A stretch of 64,000 bases of DNA, taken from the NCBI GenBank assembly GCA_944323785.1, contig CALUTU010000007.1, positions 62,001-126,000 of the forward strand, in the 5' to 3' direction. Of this stretch, positions 1-9,354 are shown one piece after another. The notes beneath the pieces were generated by a model that saw nothing but the letters and a program-made list of their open reading frames with translations, was not told the DNA's origin and did no database searches. How positions within the stretch are numbered: position 1 is the stretch's first letter; the number at the start of each line of letters is the position of its first letter. Source of the DNA: an uncultured Bacteroidales bacterium (GTDB lineage Bacteria; Bacteroidota; Bacteroidia; Bacteroidales; UBA932). The position numbers were made by a program, and so were the translations under genes.

Positions 1-126
1 GTGGAGAGTGCGGAGGAAATCCCCGCCGGTATCTTCCGTCCGGATGACATCGTGGGCATCTGCGGTGCAACCTCCACCACCCGCTGGCAGCTCGAGAAAG
101 CCGCCTCTTTAGTCGCGGGCATGTAG
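1..126 (+). CDS. ispH: 4-hydroxy-3-methylbut-2-enyl diphosphate reductase, C-terminal end (partial)
   Basis: Only the last 41 codons lie in the window; the gene enters from the left edge in frame 1 and stops at TAG 124-126. The residues VGICGATST followed by a tryptophan match the conserved C-terminal block of IspH (LytB), the iron-sulfur enzyme that makes IPP and DMAPP in the last step of the non-mevalonate pathway. The catalytic cysteines lie outside the window apart from the one in this block. The stop overlaps the end of the convergent lptB by 18 bp. The identification rests on a short tail, so it is probable rather than certain. Confidence 0.72.
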   Translation: MESAEEIPAGIFRPDDIVGICGATSTTRWQLEKAASLVAGM

Positions 127-855
127 GACGGCCTTGCGGAGCTCGAAATTCTGGCCGAGATACTTTTTCCTTACTTCAGGATTGGACGCCAGTTCCTCGG
201 CAGTACCGCTTTCCAGGATGCTGCCCTCGTACAGGAGGTAGGCCCTGTCGGTGATGGCAAGGGTCTCGTGGACGTTGTGGTCGGTGATGATCACGCCTAT
301 GTTCTTGAGCTTGAGCTTTGCGATGATATGCTGGATATCCTCCACGGCGATGGGGTCAACTCCGGCGAACGGCTCGTCCAGCAGGATGAACTTGGGGTCG
401 ATGGCCAGTGCACGGGCTATCTCGCATCGGCGCCGTTCGCCTCCCGAGAGCTGGATGCCGTAGCTCTTGCGGACTTTCGCCAGACCGAACTCGTCTATGA
501 GGGATTCGAGTCTGTCCCTGCGCTCCTTTTTACTGAAATGCGAGAACTCCATGACAGACATGATATTGTTCTCGACTGACATTTTACGGAATACGGAAGC
601 CTCCTGAGCCAGGTATCCCAGTCCCTTTTGAGCACGGCGGTACATCGGAAGTTCCGTTATGTCCTCATCTTCAAGATAGATGCGTCCTGCATTTGGCTTG
701 ATAAGGCCCGTTATCATGTAGAAGCTGGTGGTCTTGCCGGCTCCGTTGGGCCCGAGCAGTCCGACTATCTCGCCCTGTTCTACATTGATGGATACGCCTT
801 TTACGACTGTTCTGGCTCCGTATTTCTTGACTAAGTTGTCGCTGTAAAGTCTCAT
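109..855 (-). CDS. lptB: LPS export ABC transporter ATP-binding protein LptB
   Basis: This 248-residue protein is the cytoplasmic ATPase that, with LptF and LptG, drives lipopolysaccharide from the inner membrane to the outer membrane. Visible motifs are Walker A GPNGAGKT at residues 35-42, signature LSGGERRR, Walker [14 protein letters not shown] and the switch histidine in ITDHNVHE. The phrase [10 protein letters not shown] and the full-length match are typical of LptB rather than of a general ABC ATPase. It starts 9 bp after the dnaX stop, so the two genes are probably co-transcribed. Its end overlaps the convergent ispH tail. Confidence 0.93.
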   Translation of the reverse strand: MRLYSDNLVKKYGARTVVKGVSINVEQGEIVGLLGPNGAGKTTSFYMITGLIKPNAGRIYLEDEDITELPMYRRAQKGLGYLAQEASVFRKMSVENNIMSVMEFSHFSKKERRDRLESLIDEFGLAKVRKSYGIQLSGGERRRCEIARALAIDPKFILLDEPFAGVDPIAVEDIQHIIAKLKLKNIGVIITDHNVHETLAITDRAYLLYEGSILESGTAEELASNPEVRKKYLGQNFELRKAVLHARD

Positions 856-864
856 ATTAATGTG

Positions 865-2664
865 CTATTTAACATCCAGGTCCAGGTCTTTTACGAGCTC
901 TCCCAGCTCAGGCTTTTTGTTTACCAGAAACTTGGCCTTGTCTGTAGGCATGTAGGGCGCAGAGGCCTTCTTGGAAGACCCGCTGTCCCCGGACTCATAG
1001 ATCTGGACATCTATTTTCACTGTTCTGTTCCTTAATGTTCTCCGCATGGTGGCTTCCATCTTGGAGAGGTTTTTCTCCCTGATGAAGTCCTGCTGTGCGG
1101 CATTGCTGACATAAAAGGTCAATGTGCCGCTGTCAATATCTATGCCCGGACTGTGCAGCGTCATGGCTGTGTACATGCTGCCCCTGCCGGCCGCCTTCCA
1201 GGATTCTGCCAGACTCTGCCAGGCGTTCATTATGCCTTCGAATGTCAGCGGCTCATCGCTGAGAATCTCCGCGCTGTCTTTCCCGGAGGTCTCGTTCTCC
1301 CTGGCCCGGCTCATCATGTCCTTCAGGCTCAGACCCGGTACTTTTATTCCGGAGGCTGTCCCGGCTGCGCGGGGCTGCTGCGGAGGTGTCTGTGCGGAAT
1401 CCTCTACAGTGGTCCTGGCGGTTACGGAAGGTCCGGCCGGTGATGACGGTGCCGGCTCTGTCTGAGTGACAGCCGGTGCAGGAGCCTGGGATCCCGTCTG
1501 TGCCAGGGTGGCTTTTTCTGCCGCTGAGTGTGCGGATACAGGCGGAGCTGGTGCTGCGTCGGGCTGTTGGGGCAGGGCCTTCTCGGCCAGCCGTATCAGA
1601 GCGAATTCTATGAGCAGCCGCTGGTTGCCGCTCTGGCGGTATGCCGCCTCGCAACCCATGGTGATGTTCAGGGACGAGAAGATAAACGGCACGGAGCAGC
1701 GCGAGGCCTGTTCCCTGTACCGGTCAATCAGGGTAGGAGGCAGTGAGAGCAGGGCCGAGCTGCCGGAACTGCGGCATACGAGCAGATCCCTCAGGTGCGA
1801 GCTCAGGCCCGAGACGAAATACAGGGCATTGAAGCCTTTGGACAGTATCTCGTCGAAAAGCAGCAGGGAGGACATGTAGTCTCCTGTCAGGGAATTGTCT
1901 ATGATCTTGAAATAATATTCGTAGTCCAGCACGTTGAGATCCCGGATCACGTCGTCGTACTTCACGTCCTTGCCGCAGAATGCCACTATCTGGTCGAATA
2001 TGGTCAGGGCGTCCCTCATGGCTCCGTCTGCCTTTACGGCTATGACGTGCAGGCTGGCGCTGTCGATGGCTATGCATTCCTTGGAGGCTATGTCCTCCAG
2101 GTTGCGCACTATGTCGGGGACGGATATGCGGTTGAAGTCAAATGTCTGGCAGCGGGACAGGATCGTGGGCAGTATCTTGTGCTTCTCGGTGGTGGCCAGA
2201 ATGAAGATGGCGTGGGCCGGCGGCTCTTCCAGGGTCTTCAGAAAGGCGTTGAACGCGGCGGAGGAGAGCATGTGGACCTCATCGATGATGTAGACGCTGT
2301 ACTTGCCGATCTGGGGCGGTATGCGGACCATCTCGGTAAGGTTGCGGATGTCGTCCACGGAGTTGTTGGAGGCGGCGTCCAGCTCATGGATACAGTAGGA
2401 GCGGCCCTCGGAGAAGGACAGGCAGGACTCACACTTGCCGCACGGCTCCATATCGGGACCAGGGTTGAGGCAGTTGATGGACTTGGCGAAGATCCTGGCA
2501 GTGGTGGTCTTGCCGACCCCGCGCGGACCGCAGAAGAGGTATGCGTGGGCCAGCTGCCCGCGCAGGATGGAGTTCTTCAAGGTCCTGGCGATGTTCTCCT
2601 GGCCTATGAGTGACTCGAAAGTGTCCGGTCTGTATTTCCTGGCTGATACTATAAACTGTTCCAT
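865..2664 (-). CDS. dnaX: DNA polymerase III subunit gamma/tau
   Basis: The clamp-loader ATPase of the replicative polymerase, 599 residues. The N-terminal AAA+ domain has Walker A GPRGVGKTT, a four-cysteine zinc site around CLNPGPDMEPCGKCESC, Walker B YIIDEVHML and the sensor LSRCQTF. A proline/alanine/glutamine-rich linker (about residues 370-440) leads to a C-terminal tau-like region. I chose the ATG at 2664 (MEQFIVSARKYRP), because this is the usual DnaX beginning; an in-frame ATG 9 codons upstream gives a tail not seen in the family. lptB follows after 9 bp. Whether a short gamma form is made cannot be told; I see no obvious frameshift signal. Confidence 0.93.
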   Translation of the reverse strand: MEQFIVSARKYRPDTFESLIGQENIARTLKNSILRGQLAHAYLFCGPRGVGKTTTARIFAKSINCLNPGPDMEPCGKCESCLSFSEGRSYCIHELDAASNNSVDDIRNLTEMVRIPPQIGKYSVYIIDEVHMLSSAAFNAFLKTLEEPPAHAIFILATTEKHKILPTILSRCQTFDFNRISVPDIVRNLEDIASKECIAIDSASLHVIAVKADGAMRDALTIFDQIVAFCGKDVKYDDVIRDLNVLDYEYYFKIIDNSLTGDYMSSLLLFDEILSKGFNALYFVSGLSSHLRDLLVCRSSGSSALLSLPPTLIDRYREQASRCSVPFIFSSLNITMGCEAAYRQSGNQRLLIEFALIRLAEKALPQQPDAAPAPPVSAHSAAEKATLAQTGSQAPAPAVTQTEPAPSSPAGPSVTARTTVEDSAQTPPQQPRAAGTASGIKVPGLSLKDMMSRARENETSGKDSAEILSDEPLTFEGIMNAWQSLAESWKAAGRGSMYTAMTLHSPGIDIDSGTLTFYVSNAAQQDFIREKNLSKMEATMRRTLRNRTVKIDVQIYESGDSGSSKKASAPYMPTDKAKFLVNKKPELGELVKDLDLDVK

Positions 2665-2741
2665 AACCGATAATCGTACAAATATAGTCACTACTTCCCG
2701 AACTCCTGCAAAATTCCTCGCAAATAGGCATTAAAATTGTA

Positions 2742-2749
2742 TATATTTG
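2742..2749 (+). promoter_or_regulatory. -7 promoter element of the NtrC-like regulator gene
   Basis: TATATTTG fits the Bacteroidota -7 consensus TAnnTTTG and lies 21 bp before the chosen ATG at 2771. No clear -33 TTTG is seen at the expected distance. Confidence 0.5.
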
Positions 2750-2770
2750 CCGATAGTTGATTTTACGGTT

Positions 2771-3928
2771 ATGAAGATTCTTATTATAGATGATGAGCGG
2801 AGTATCCGCAATACACTTAAGGAGATACTGGAGTTCGAGGGACATGTGATATCGCTGGCCGAGGACGGCGCGTCGGGGCTGGAGGCTGCGGCATCCGGCA
2901 ATTTCGATGTGATATTCTGCGACATCAAGATGCCGGGCATGGACGGAGTGGAGGTGCTGGACAAGCTGTCCGAAAGCGGCAACGAGGCCCCTGTGGTGAT
3001 GATCTCCGGGCACGGTTCCATCGATACGGCCGTGGAGTGTATAAAGAAAGGAGCTTATGATTTCATCCAGAAACCGTTGGATCTGAACAGGATACTTATC
3101 ACTCTGAAAAATGCCACGGACAAGAGTACGCTGGTCCGCGAGACCAAGGCTCTTAAGAAGAAAGTGGGCGGAGTGCAGGAGATCATAGGCGAGTCACCGG
3201 CCATCGTCCGTATCAAGAATATGATAGACCGGGTGGCCCCGACCGATGCGAGGGTGCTCATAACGGGAGCCAACGGTACCGGCAAGGAGCTCGTGGCCCG
3301 TTGGCTGCACGAGAAGAGCGACCGCTCGTCGATGCCTTTTATCGAGGTCAACTGTGCGGCCATCCCGAGCGAGCTTATCGAGAGCGAGCTCTTCGGTCAC
3401 GAGAAGGGTGCGTTCACCGGAGCCCAGAAGCAGCATAAGGGCAAGTTCGAGCAGGCTGACGGCGGCACTCTTTTCCTGGATGAGATCGGCGATATGTCCC
3501 TGGCGGCCCAGGCCAAGGTGCTCCGCGTACTGCAGGAAAACAAACTCACCAAGGTCGGCGGAGACAAGGACATAACGGTCAATGTCAGGGTGGTGGCTGC
3601 TACCAACAAGAACCTCCGGGAGGAGATAGCCAAGGGCAATTTCCGCGAGGACCTCTACCACCGTATAAGCGTCATCGTCATAAGAGTGCCTTCGCTGGCG
3701 GAGAGGCGGGAGGACATACCGCTGCTTATAGACTACTTCATCAGGCAGATCTGCCGCGAGTCCGGCAAGCCGGTCAAGGAGATAGACGCGGATGCCGTGG
3801 AGGAACTGTGCAATCATGCCTGGAGCGGCAATATCCGCGAGCTGCACAACGTGGTGGAGCGTCTGCTGATCCTATCCAACGCACGCATCACCAAGGATGA
3901 CGTGATGATGTTCGCCCTTCCCAACTAA
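2771..3928 (+). CDS. Sigma-54-type response regulator lacking the DNA-binding domain
   Basis: An NtrC-class activator of 385 residues. An N-terminal receiver domain (phosphorylatable Asp51 in FCDIKMPGMDG) is followed by a sigma-54 interaction AAA+ ATPase with a Walker A near residues 165-172, the sigma-54-contacting GAFTGA loop at 213-218, and LFLDEIGDM. The protein ends just after the AAA+ lid (motif NIRELHNVVERL), so the Fis-type helix-turn-helix present in ordinary 440-470 residue family members is absent. The ATG at 2771 (MKILIIDDE) is preferred over one 8 codons upstream because it starts at the first receiver strand. The stop overlaps by 4 bp the stop of the convergent NtrY-like kinase, its likely partner. 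HTH-less relatives are known (FlgR of Helicobacter, CtcC of Chlamydia). Confidence 0.9.
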   Translation: MKILIIDDERSIRNTLKEILEFEGHVISLAEDGASGLEAAASGNFDVIFCDIKMPGMDGVEVLDKLSESGNEAPVVMISGHGSIDTAVECIKKGAYDFIQKPLDLNRILITLKNATDKSTLVRETKALKKKVGGVQEIIGESPAIVRIKNMIDRVAPTDARVLITGANGTGKELVARWLHEKSDRSSMPFIEVNCAAIPSELIESELFGHEKGAFTGAQKQHKGKFEQADGGTLFLDEIGDMSLAAQAKVLRVLQENKLTKVGGDKDITVNVRVVAATNKNLREEIAKGNFREDLYHRISVIVIRVPSLAERREDIPLLIDYFIRQICRESGKPVKEIDADAVEELCNHAWSGNIRELHNVVERLLILSNARITKDDVMMFALPN

Positions 3929-6900
3929 GTGTTGTCGTCGTCTGCGACGGTGTGTATAGGAAGTCTGACTGAGAAATCGGCACCACCCAGGGATGCTGAC
4001 GGGTAATAGTTTATCTCTCCATGACTCTGCGTTATGATGCTTTTGCAGATGGCCAGTCCGAGTCCTGATCCTCTGGTCTTGGTGGTGAAGTTGGGATGAA
4101 ACAGCTTTTCCATATTCTCCTTTGAGACACCGTCTCCGTTATCTTCCACGTCTACCTGATAGTAGCCGGGAATCACTCTCAGTGTTATGTTTATCAGCCC
4201 TTTATCCTTATTTTCCACTGCCTGGATGGCATTGGTTATCAGGTTGACGAAAGTCCTTGTAATCTGCTCCTTCCTGGCAAGGACCACGGCTTTTCCCACC
4301 TGGCTGCGGAAGTTCATTTCTATGTTGTCCCTGTTGTTGAACAGGATTTCCTGCTCTGACAGTATCTCCACCAGGTCGATTTCAGTCTGCTCTTCCTGAT
4401 ACAGTTTGGCGAAGCTGGAGAACTCGCTGGCGGTGTTGGACAGTATGTCTATCTGCTCTATGAGCATGGATGCGAGGGCGTCGAAGCGGTCTTTCCACTC
4501 GGGATTGCCCTGTTTTTTTATAAAGACCAGATGCTGGATGCTGATCTTCATGGGAGTCAGAGGATTCTTGATCTCGTGGGCTATCTGGCGGGCCATCTCG
4601 CTCCAGGCTTTCTCCCTTTCGTTCTGGGCAAGTTCCCTGGTACTGCGGTCCAGATCATCGATCATCTTGTTGTAGGTCCGTACCAGAAGACCCAGCTCGT
4701 CGTCGGCCTTGTAGTTGATATGCTCGGCCTTGTGGGTGATGTCCATCTCAAGCATATTGCGGTTGATCTCTTTCAGCGGCTTTGTGATGGAGTTGGAAAT
4801 GGCCATGCCTATCAGAATCGCTGCTATGATGAAGAGTATGTACAGGTTGATGATGGCCGCAACAATAGGAGACGTGTCGTATTCGAAATTGGTCTCTGAT
4901 ATGAAGTACGGGATGTTGGCTATGGCTATCAGTCTTCCGTTGCTGTTGTATACAGGGGTGTACAGAGAGTAGTAACTGAGCGCGGAGATATGTTCTTCCT
5001 GCACGACTTGAGTCCTTTTGTTGATTACCAGCTCGTAGAATGCCTCGGAATTCATTCTTGTGCTGAGGAGATACTCGTTGAATACTTCCGGTTTGGTGGT
5101 ATGGATGAGCTTGCCTTTCGGGTCATATATGTTGATGTCCATCTGGGCGTTTCTGGAGATGTCGTTGATTATGCTGAGAATCTCGGCCGCACTGTGCTCG
5201 CTGTAGGAGTCCGTGTTCTTTGATATCTGAGCCAGTGTGTTCTGCACGGACAGCACTTTCTCCTCCATCATGGTGCTGTTGTTGGTGTCCATGTAGCCGA
5301 TGATGATTACAACACTGCCGATAGCCATCAGTATCAGGGCTATTACCGTGAATGCCGTTATGAATATGGTCATTTTCATACGGAATGACCGTTTGGGTCT
5401 CAGCAATGACTCTTTATGTCTTTTCTTGAGCAGGCCGGGAATCCCGATAATGACAAGGGCCAGGAGCAGGAACAGGTATGAGAGTGATATAAGTGACGGG
5501 AACAGGCCTCGGGCCGGTCTGCTTACTGCAATCAGGTTTGTCCCCGGCAGTTTGTTGATGAAGACAACGTTGTCCCTGTAGAAATAGTGCGAGAAACCGT
5601 CTTCGTATATGTTGACGTTGATGGATACCGGGAAATTGTACCGTCCCTGATGACTGGTCAGTCTGCCGTTGTGATACCGTGCGACAGAGTAGGGGTAGGA
5701 TATGGAGGACAGGGGACGCGGGTTGTTAAGCAGTACGGAGGGATATCCGATGTTGTCGGAGCTGACTTTTGACTCGATCTCTATGTACATGTCGTATCTG
5801 ACTCCTTTCCGGAAGATGCTGAATGCCCCCAGATAGCTTGTATAGTCCCGGAAATAGTCCAGATAATAGAATGCGGATACGTCTGTAAGCGGTATGCCGT
5901 AATTGTTTATAATCTCCTCAAAATGCCTGAAGCAGTTTTTGGGCGAGGAATACTCGTCCGGCTTTATGTTCTGATAGGCATTGCAGATGGTGAGGCGGAT
6001 GTCGTATTCTGGTAATATGTTGTAGAAGTATCTCTCGGCCAGTCTGTTAAGGATGATGTTCTCGTAGTCCGGATTTCCTGTCAGTCTGCGTATAAACGGG
6101 TCAGATATGATACTCTTCTCCATGGCCTGAAGCTGCATTTCCAGATTCAGGTCCCGTTCGATGGCCATACGGCCGGTGAGAACTCTGATATTCTCGCATT
6201 CTTTCTGGAATCCATAGATCCCGACAGCGCCGCTCATGTAGGTGGCGACGATAAGAATATATATCAGCACCGGTTTCTTGGAATGTCTGCGTCTTTTCCG
6301 GAGATAGTACCGGCTGGTTGTCGGTACAAGGATGTCCAGCAGAAACAGCACTGCAAGAGCCAGCAGACTGTATATGAAATACGTGATGATAGTGTAAACG
6401 GAGATGTCGTTGATACGGTACAGGTCGAAGTTGATGCTGGAGTTGAATATCAGTGAACGGAATGTGTGGTGTATATATCCTGTTAGTAGTATTGTACTGA
6501 TACCCAGTGCGGAGAGCTTGGCTCTACGGATTACGGGAGAGGATGAGAAAATATCCCTTAGGACTGCTTTGCGGGACATGAAGACCACCGCGCAGTAGAG
6601 AAATATGAAGGAATGGAACAGTATCAGGGCGCCGAACGAGTTGAAGTACCCGTCGGCATAGATCATCGGGGAGAAAAAGTCGGAGCTCAGCGGAACTCTG
6701 TTTACCATCATGGATGTGCATATCTGAAGCACCAGCAGGCCTCCAAGACCGAAAAACATGGTTCTCAGACCCTTGTTGGTATGTTGGTAGTAGATGATGG
6801 CAAGAGTGGCCAGCAGCAGGGCCAGCCATCTGAATGCGGAGGAGGTGTCGTTGCCGGAGAGTGTATCTTCTCTCACCACGGAAAAGACAGGTGTCCCGTC

Positions 6901-7524
6901 CGATGTGTGGACAATGCTTGTGCCGTCAATGTAGGGAGGTACTGCCGAAAACTTCTCGTTAAGCCCCAGTTTTCTGTTGCAGGAGTTCTTCAGTGCGGTA
7001 TTTGATGACGGATACTGCTCCATGACCTCGATTGCGGCTATTACGAGCATGTTGTCCTGACGGGCTACTTTGACTATGTACCATTTGGGGCCGAGACTCA
7101 GGTACTGGACATCATAGCGGAGGAATGCAAGCGGGATGTTGAAGATATTCGTGTTCCGCAGGTCATGGATTCTGTACCAGGAAGAGGGGATGCCGATGTC
7201 GTCATTGCTGATGGGGAAGGTGTTGACCCAGCTCTGCAGAGTGTTGCCGACATACCGGTAGAGGACCATGTCCTCCGGGAATTTATCGAATATCACCCAT
7301 TCGTCCGCCGGGACCTCAAAGGCTTTGTCCACATATGTCTGCAGGACTTTCTCTCTCTTGTGCAGTAGTTTCTCTATTTTCCAGGCTCTTCTGTCCTCAG
7401 AGGTCGGGTTGAACTGGAAAAACGAGAGGAGGAAGCAGCATATGGCCATTGTCCACAAGATGGATGTCAGTTTGCGGGAGATATGTCCGAATATGTTTTT
7501 TACGGTACCGGTCATAGTCGTCAT
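3925..7524 (-). CDS. Large multi-membrane-span NtrY-like sensor histidine kinase
   Basis: A 1199-residue inner-membrane kinase. The N-terminus has one membrane span (about 20-37) and an extracytoplasmic region, then a cluster of hydrophobic spans (roughly 230-440), a second large extracytoplasmic region and another span. A HAMP-like linker precedes the catalytic core: H-box IAHEIKNPLTPMK with His983, N-box FVNLITNAIQ, and glycine boxes DNGDG and GSGLGLA. The H-box sequence is that of NtrY-type kinases, which pair with NtrX/NtrC regulators; the convergent gene at 2771-3928 is the obvious partner. Its ATG overlaps the rlmH stop (ATGA), so translation is probably coupled to rlmH. At nearly 1200 residues it is far longer than the usual 450-750 of the family; the signal it senses is unknown. 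Confidence 0.88.
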   Translation of the reverse strand: MTTMTGTVKNIFGHISRKLTSILWTMAICCFLLSFFQFNPTSEDRRAWKIEKLLHKREKVLQTYVDKAFEVPADEWVIFDKFPEDMVLYRYVGNTLQSWVNTFPISNDDIGIPSSWYRIHDLRNTNIFNIPLAFLRYDVQYLSLGPKWYIVKVARQDNMLVIAAIEVMEQYPSSNTALKNSCNRKLGLNEKFSAVPPYIDGTSIVHTSDGTPVFSVVREDTLSGNDTSSAFRWLALLLATLAIIYYQHTNKGLRTMFFGLGGLLVLQICTSMMVNRVPLSSDFFSPMIYADGYFNSFGALILFHSFIFLYCAVVFMSRKAVLRDIFSSSPVIRRAKLSALGISTILLTGYIHHTFRSLIFNSSINFDLYRINDISVYTIITYFIYSLLALAVLFLLDILVPTTSRYYLRKRRRHSKKPVLIYILIVATYMSGAVGIYGFQKECENIRVLTGRMAIERDLNLEMQLQAMEKSIISDPFIRRLTGNPDYENIILNRLAERYFYNILPEYDIRLTICNAYQNIKPDEYSSPKNCFRHFEEIINNYGIPLTDVSAFYYLDYFRDYTSYLGAFSIFRKGVRYDMYIEIESKVSSDNIGYPSVLLNNPRPLSSISYPYSVARYHNGRLTSHQGRYNFPVSINVNIYEDGFSHYFYRDNVVFINKLPGTNLIAVSRPARGLFPSLISLSYLFLLLALVIIGIPGLLKKRHKESLLRPKRSFRMKMTIFITAFTVIALILMAIGSVVIIIGYMDTNNSTMMEEKVLSVQNTLAQISKNTDSYSEHSAAEILSIINDISRNAQMDINIYDPKGKLIHTTKPEVFNEYLLSTRMNSEAFYELVINKRTQVVQEEHISALSYYSLYTPVYNSNGRLIAIANIPYFISETNFEYDTSPIVAAIINLYILFIIAAILIGMAISNSITKPLKEINRNMLEMDITHKAEHINYKADDELGLLVRTYNKMIDDLDRSTRELAQNEREKAWSEMARQIAHEIKNPLTPMKISIQHLVFIKKQGNPEWKDRFDALASMLIEQIDILSNTASEFSSFAKLYQEEQTEIDLVEILSEQEILFNNRDNIEMNFRSQVGKAVVLARKEQITRTFVNLITNAIQAVENKDKGLINITLRVIPGYYQVDVEDNGDGVSKENMEKLFHPNFTTKTRGSGLGLAICKSIITQSHGEINYYPSASLGGADFSVRLPIHTVADDDNT

Positions 7525-7994
7525 TCATTGTGGTATGGCTCGCCTTTGATTATTGTCATGGCCCTGTACAGCTGCTCCTCGAAGAACAGACGTATGATCT
7601 GGTGGGAGAAGGTCATATCCGACAGAGACAGTGTCTCGTCGGCCCTTTCTCTCACCTTGTCGGAGAAGCCGTAGGCTCCGCCGATGATGAAGACGAGGCT
7701 TTTGGTGCCTGTGTCCATCAGATGCCCTATGTGGCCGGCCCAGCCTGTCGAGGTGAAGCGGCGGCCTTTCTCGTCCAGTATCACGACCCGGTCTTCCGGC
7801 TTCACCTTCTTCAATATGAGTTCTCCCTCCCTGCGTTTTACCTCTTCATGGGAAAGGGATGAGGTGCTCTGGAGCGCAGGTACTTCTGTCCGTGAGAAAT
7901 TGAGGTATCGGCCTATCCGTTTCTCGTATATGGACATACCTTCTCTTATATAGTCGAAGGTGGTTTTGCCTGTCGTTATCAGAGTGATTCTCAT
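7521..7994 (-). CDS. rlmH: 23S rRNA (pseudouridine(1915)-N(3))-methyltransferase RlmH
   Basis: A 157-residue SPOUT-fold methyltransferase that methylates pseudouridine 1915 in helix 69 of 23S rRNA. The length is exactly the family norm. Recognisable blocks are the SAM-binding IIGGAYGFSD and the C-terminal FSHQIIRLFFEEQLYRA followed by KGEPYHN, the knot region. The gene leads a two-gene unit, with the following sensor kinase starting inside its stop codon. A -7 element lies about 23 bp upstream on the same strand. Confidence 0.95.
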   Translation of the reverse strand: MRITLITTGKTTFDYIREGMSIYEKRIGRYLNFSRTEVPALQSTSSLSHEEVKRREGELILKKVKPEDRVVILDEKGRRFTSTGWAGHIGHLMDTGTKSLVFIIGGAYGFSDKVRERADETLSLSDMTFSHQIIRLFFEEQLYRAMTIIKGEPYHNE

Positions 7995-8016
7995 GTTGGT
8001 ACAATATATCAGCCTA

Positions 8017-8024
8017 CAAATGTA
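8017..8024 (-). promoter_or_regulatory. -7 promoter element of rlmH
   Basis: Read on the minus strand this is TACATTTG, fitting TAnnTTTG, 22 nt before the rlmH ATG. The -33 element is not recognisable. Confidence 0.45.
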
Positions 8025-8087
8025 AGAAAATTTACAGCACAGTGGCCTGAATTTTGCTAAAGTAAGAGGACAAATATGGAATAACAG

Positions 8088-8504
8088 ATGAGCAGACTGA
8101 TTGCGATAACCGGATTGTTGCTTCTTTTCCCGTTCGTGTCATCGTCCCAGAGCATAAGAGTGTGCGAGGACGACGATGACAATAATGTGTTTATTCCGAT
8201 TTCAAAGTATATGCAGAAGGGAGACGCGGAGTGTCTGGCGGTATGGTTCGCGGACAATCTTCAGGTGGATGTCATGGGAACGGTCTCCAACTGCAGCCGC
8301 AATCAGGCCCGTCAGATTATCCGTAACTTCTTTACCAACTATACCCCGCGCTGTTTCGAGATAGTCTATAAGAGCGGCACCTATCCGATGAAGTATGCTG
8401 TCGGCAATCTGGACAGCGGAGGCAATATGTTCACAGTGACTATTCTGGTCAAGACCTACGATACCGGCAACTACATTGAGCAACTGAAAATCGAAAAGCA
8501 GTAG
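8088..8504 (+). CDS. Secreted DUF4783-like protein
   Basis: A 138-residue protein with a signal peptide (about residues 1-20, ending near SSSQS) and a small alpha/beta domain. The phrase GDAECLAVWFADN followed by a region ending in FFTNYTPRCFEIVY resembles DUF4783, an NTF2-like family found almost only in Bacteroidota. The function is unknown; the protein is probably periplasmic. It stands alone on the plus strand between rlmH and a strong hairpin at 8689-8733. Family assignment is from memory of the pattern and would need a profile search. Confidence 0.7.
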   Translation: MSRLIAITGLLLLFPFVSSSQSIRVCEDDDDNNVFIPISKYMQKGDAECLAVWFADNLQVDVMGTVSNCSRNQARQIIRNFFTNYTPRCFEIVYKSGTYPMKYAVGNLDSGGNMFTVTILVKTYDTGNYIEQLKIEKQ

Positions 8505-8688
8505 CCGCGTCTTATCGCTCAACCTGTCCCGCTGCGTGTGGCTGTCTTGCTTACCGCCGTCCGACGGCATAGGTCTCCATCAGGCCGGCCGGCATGATAC
8601 CTGATATCGGTATTGCGCTTGCGAAAAATTTTGCGCTGGATCGGTCTGTGAGTGGCAATGCGTTTATTGTCAGGCTGTTGAGCTATGT
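8505..8688. other. Non-coding stretch after the DUF4783 gene
   Basis: No convincing ORF. Short dyads are present (for example GCCGT/ACGGC near 8559-8571 and an almost palindromic GATACCTGATATCGGTAT near 8596-8613), but nothing is assignable. Together with the hairpins that follow, it makes a 397-bp gene-free region. Confidence 0.4.
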
Positions 8689-8733
8689 AAAAGGTGCCCT
8701 ATTGAGGTTTGAAAGCCGGACAGGGCACCTTTT
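8689..8733. terminator. 12-bp perfect hairpin, probable bidirectional terminator
   Basis: Perfect inverted repeat AAAAGGTGCCCT / AGGGCACCTTTT with a 21-nt loop. It is flanked by A and T runs on the respective sides, so it can end transcripts from either strand. The loop is longer than usual. Confidence 0.6.
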
Positions 8734-8836
8734 TATAAGGTTAAGTTATTGAGAGCCAGAGCAATCGCGCTCTAGCAGGATTCCCGCCGTGTGCGGTCAG
8801 AATCGTTGTTAAAATCTGTAGTCGCCAGAAAGGAAA

Positions 8837-8882
8837 GGCCGCCCTCCGGATCAGACTGTCATAATATGTGTTGAGAGCGGCC
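8837..8882 (-). terminator. Terminator of the lipoprotein gene at 8902-9354
   Basis: On the minus strand GGCCGCTCTC pairs with GAGGGCGGCC (10 bp, one G-U) around a 26-nt loop, followed by a T-rich run. It lies 20 bp after the stop. Confidence 0.5.
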
Positions 8883-8901
8883 CTGCCATAAAATGTGCTA
8901 A

Positions 8902-9354
8902 TCAAAGCGAGTCGCGCCACTGAAGGTATTCTTCCTCGGTCATACCGTAGGGCAGTTGAGTCATGTGGACTCCCCAGTCGAAGAGGTCAGGGTCGTCAGG
9001 GGTGTAGTCGATAGATATCTCTCTTGTCCAGGACCCGCTGGTGTTCTCCGAGAACGAAACCTTGATGTTCCTTCCCTCTTGCCATATCCTGCACCATGAG
9101 TTTTCCCAGCAGTTGTCCTCGGCATTGAACACCACCGAACCGTATTCTACCTGCTCTCCTTTTTCTGTGCTCAGATCGCAGATACTGAACCTGACTTCAG
9201 TGATGGAATAGCCTGTGCGGCCGTCGGGAACGCACGTGACCGTCTGAGCGTCGCTGGAGACGTATCTGGGCGCGTCAAATGGAAGAATCCGATTTATCTT
9301 CATGCATCCCGTCGCGGCCATGGCGAAAGTCAGTAATAACAAACGCTGTATCAT
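8902..9354 (-). CDS. Small putative lipoprotein, function unknown
   Basis: A 150-residue protein with a short hydrophobic signal sequence ending at a lipobox-like AATGC near residues 13-17, so probably a lipoprotein. The rest looks like a small beta-rich domain: alternating polar and hydrophobic strands, with tryptophans in NSWCRIWQEG and DWGVHMTQLPYGMTEEEY. I do not recognise the family. It is the last of three minus-strand genes for secreted proteins (10394 to 8902), followed by a terminator. Confidence 0.65.
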   Translation of the reverse strand: MIQRLLLLTFAMAATGCMKINRILPFDAPRYVSSDAQTVTCVPDGRTGYSITEVRFSICDLSTEKGEQVEYGSVVFNAEDNCWENSWCRIWQEGRNIKVSFSENTSGSWTREISIDYTPDDPDLFDWGVHMTQLPYGMTEEEYLQWRDSL

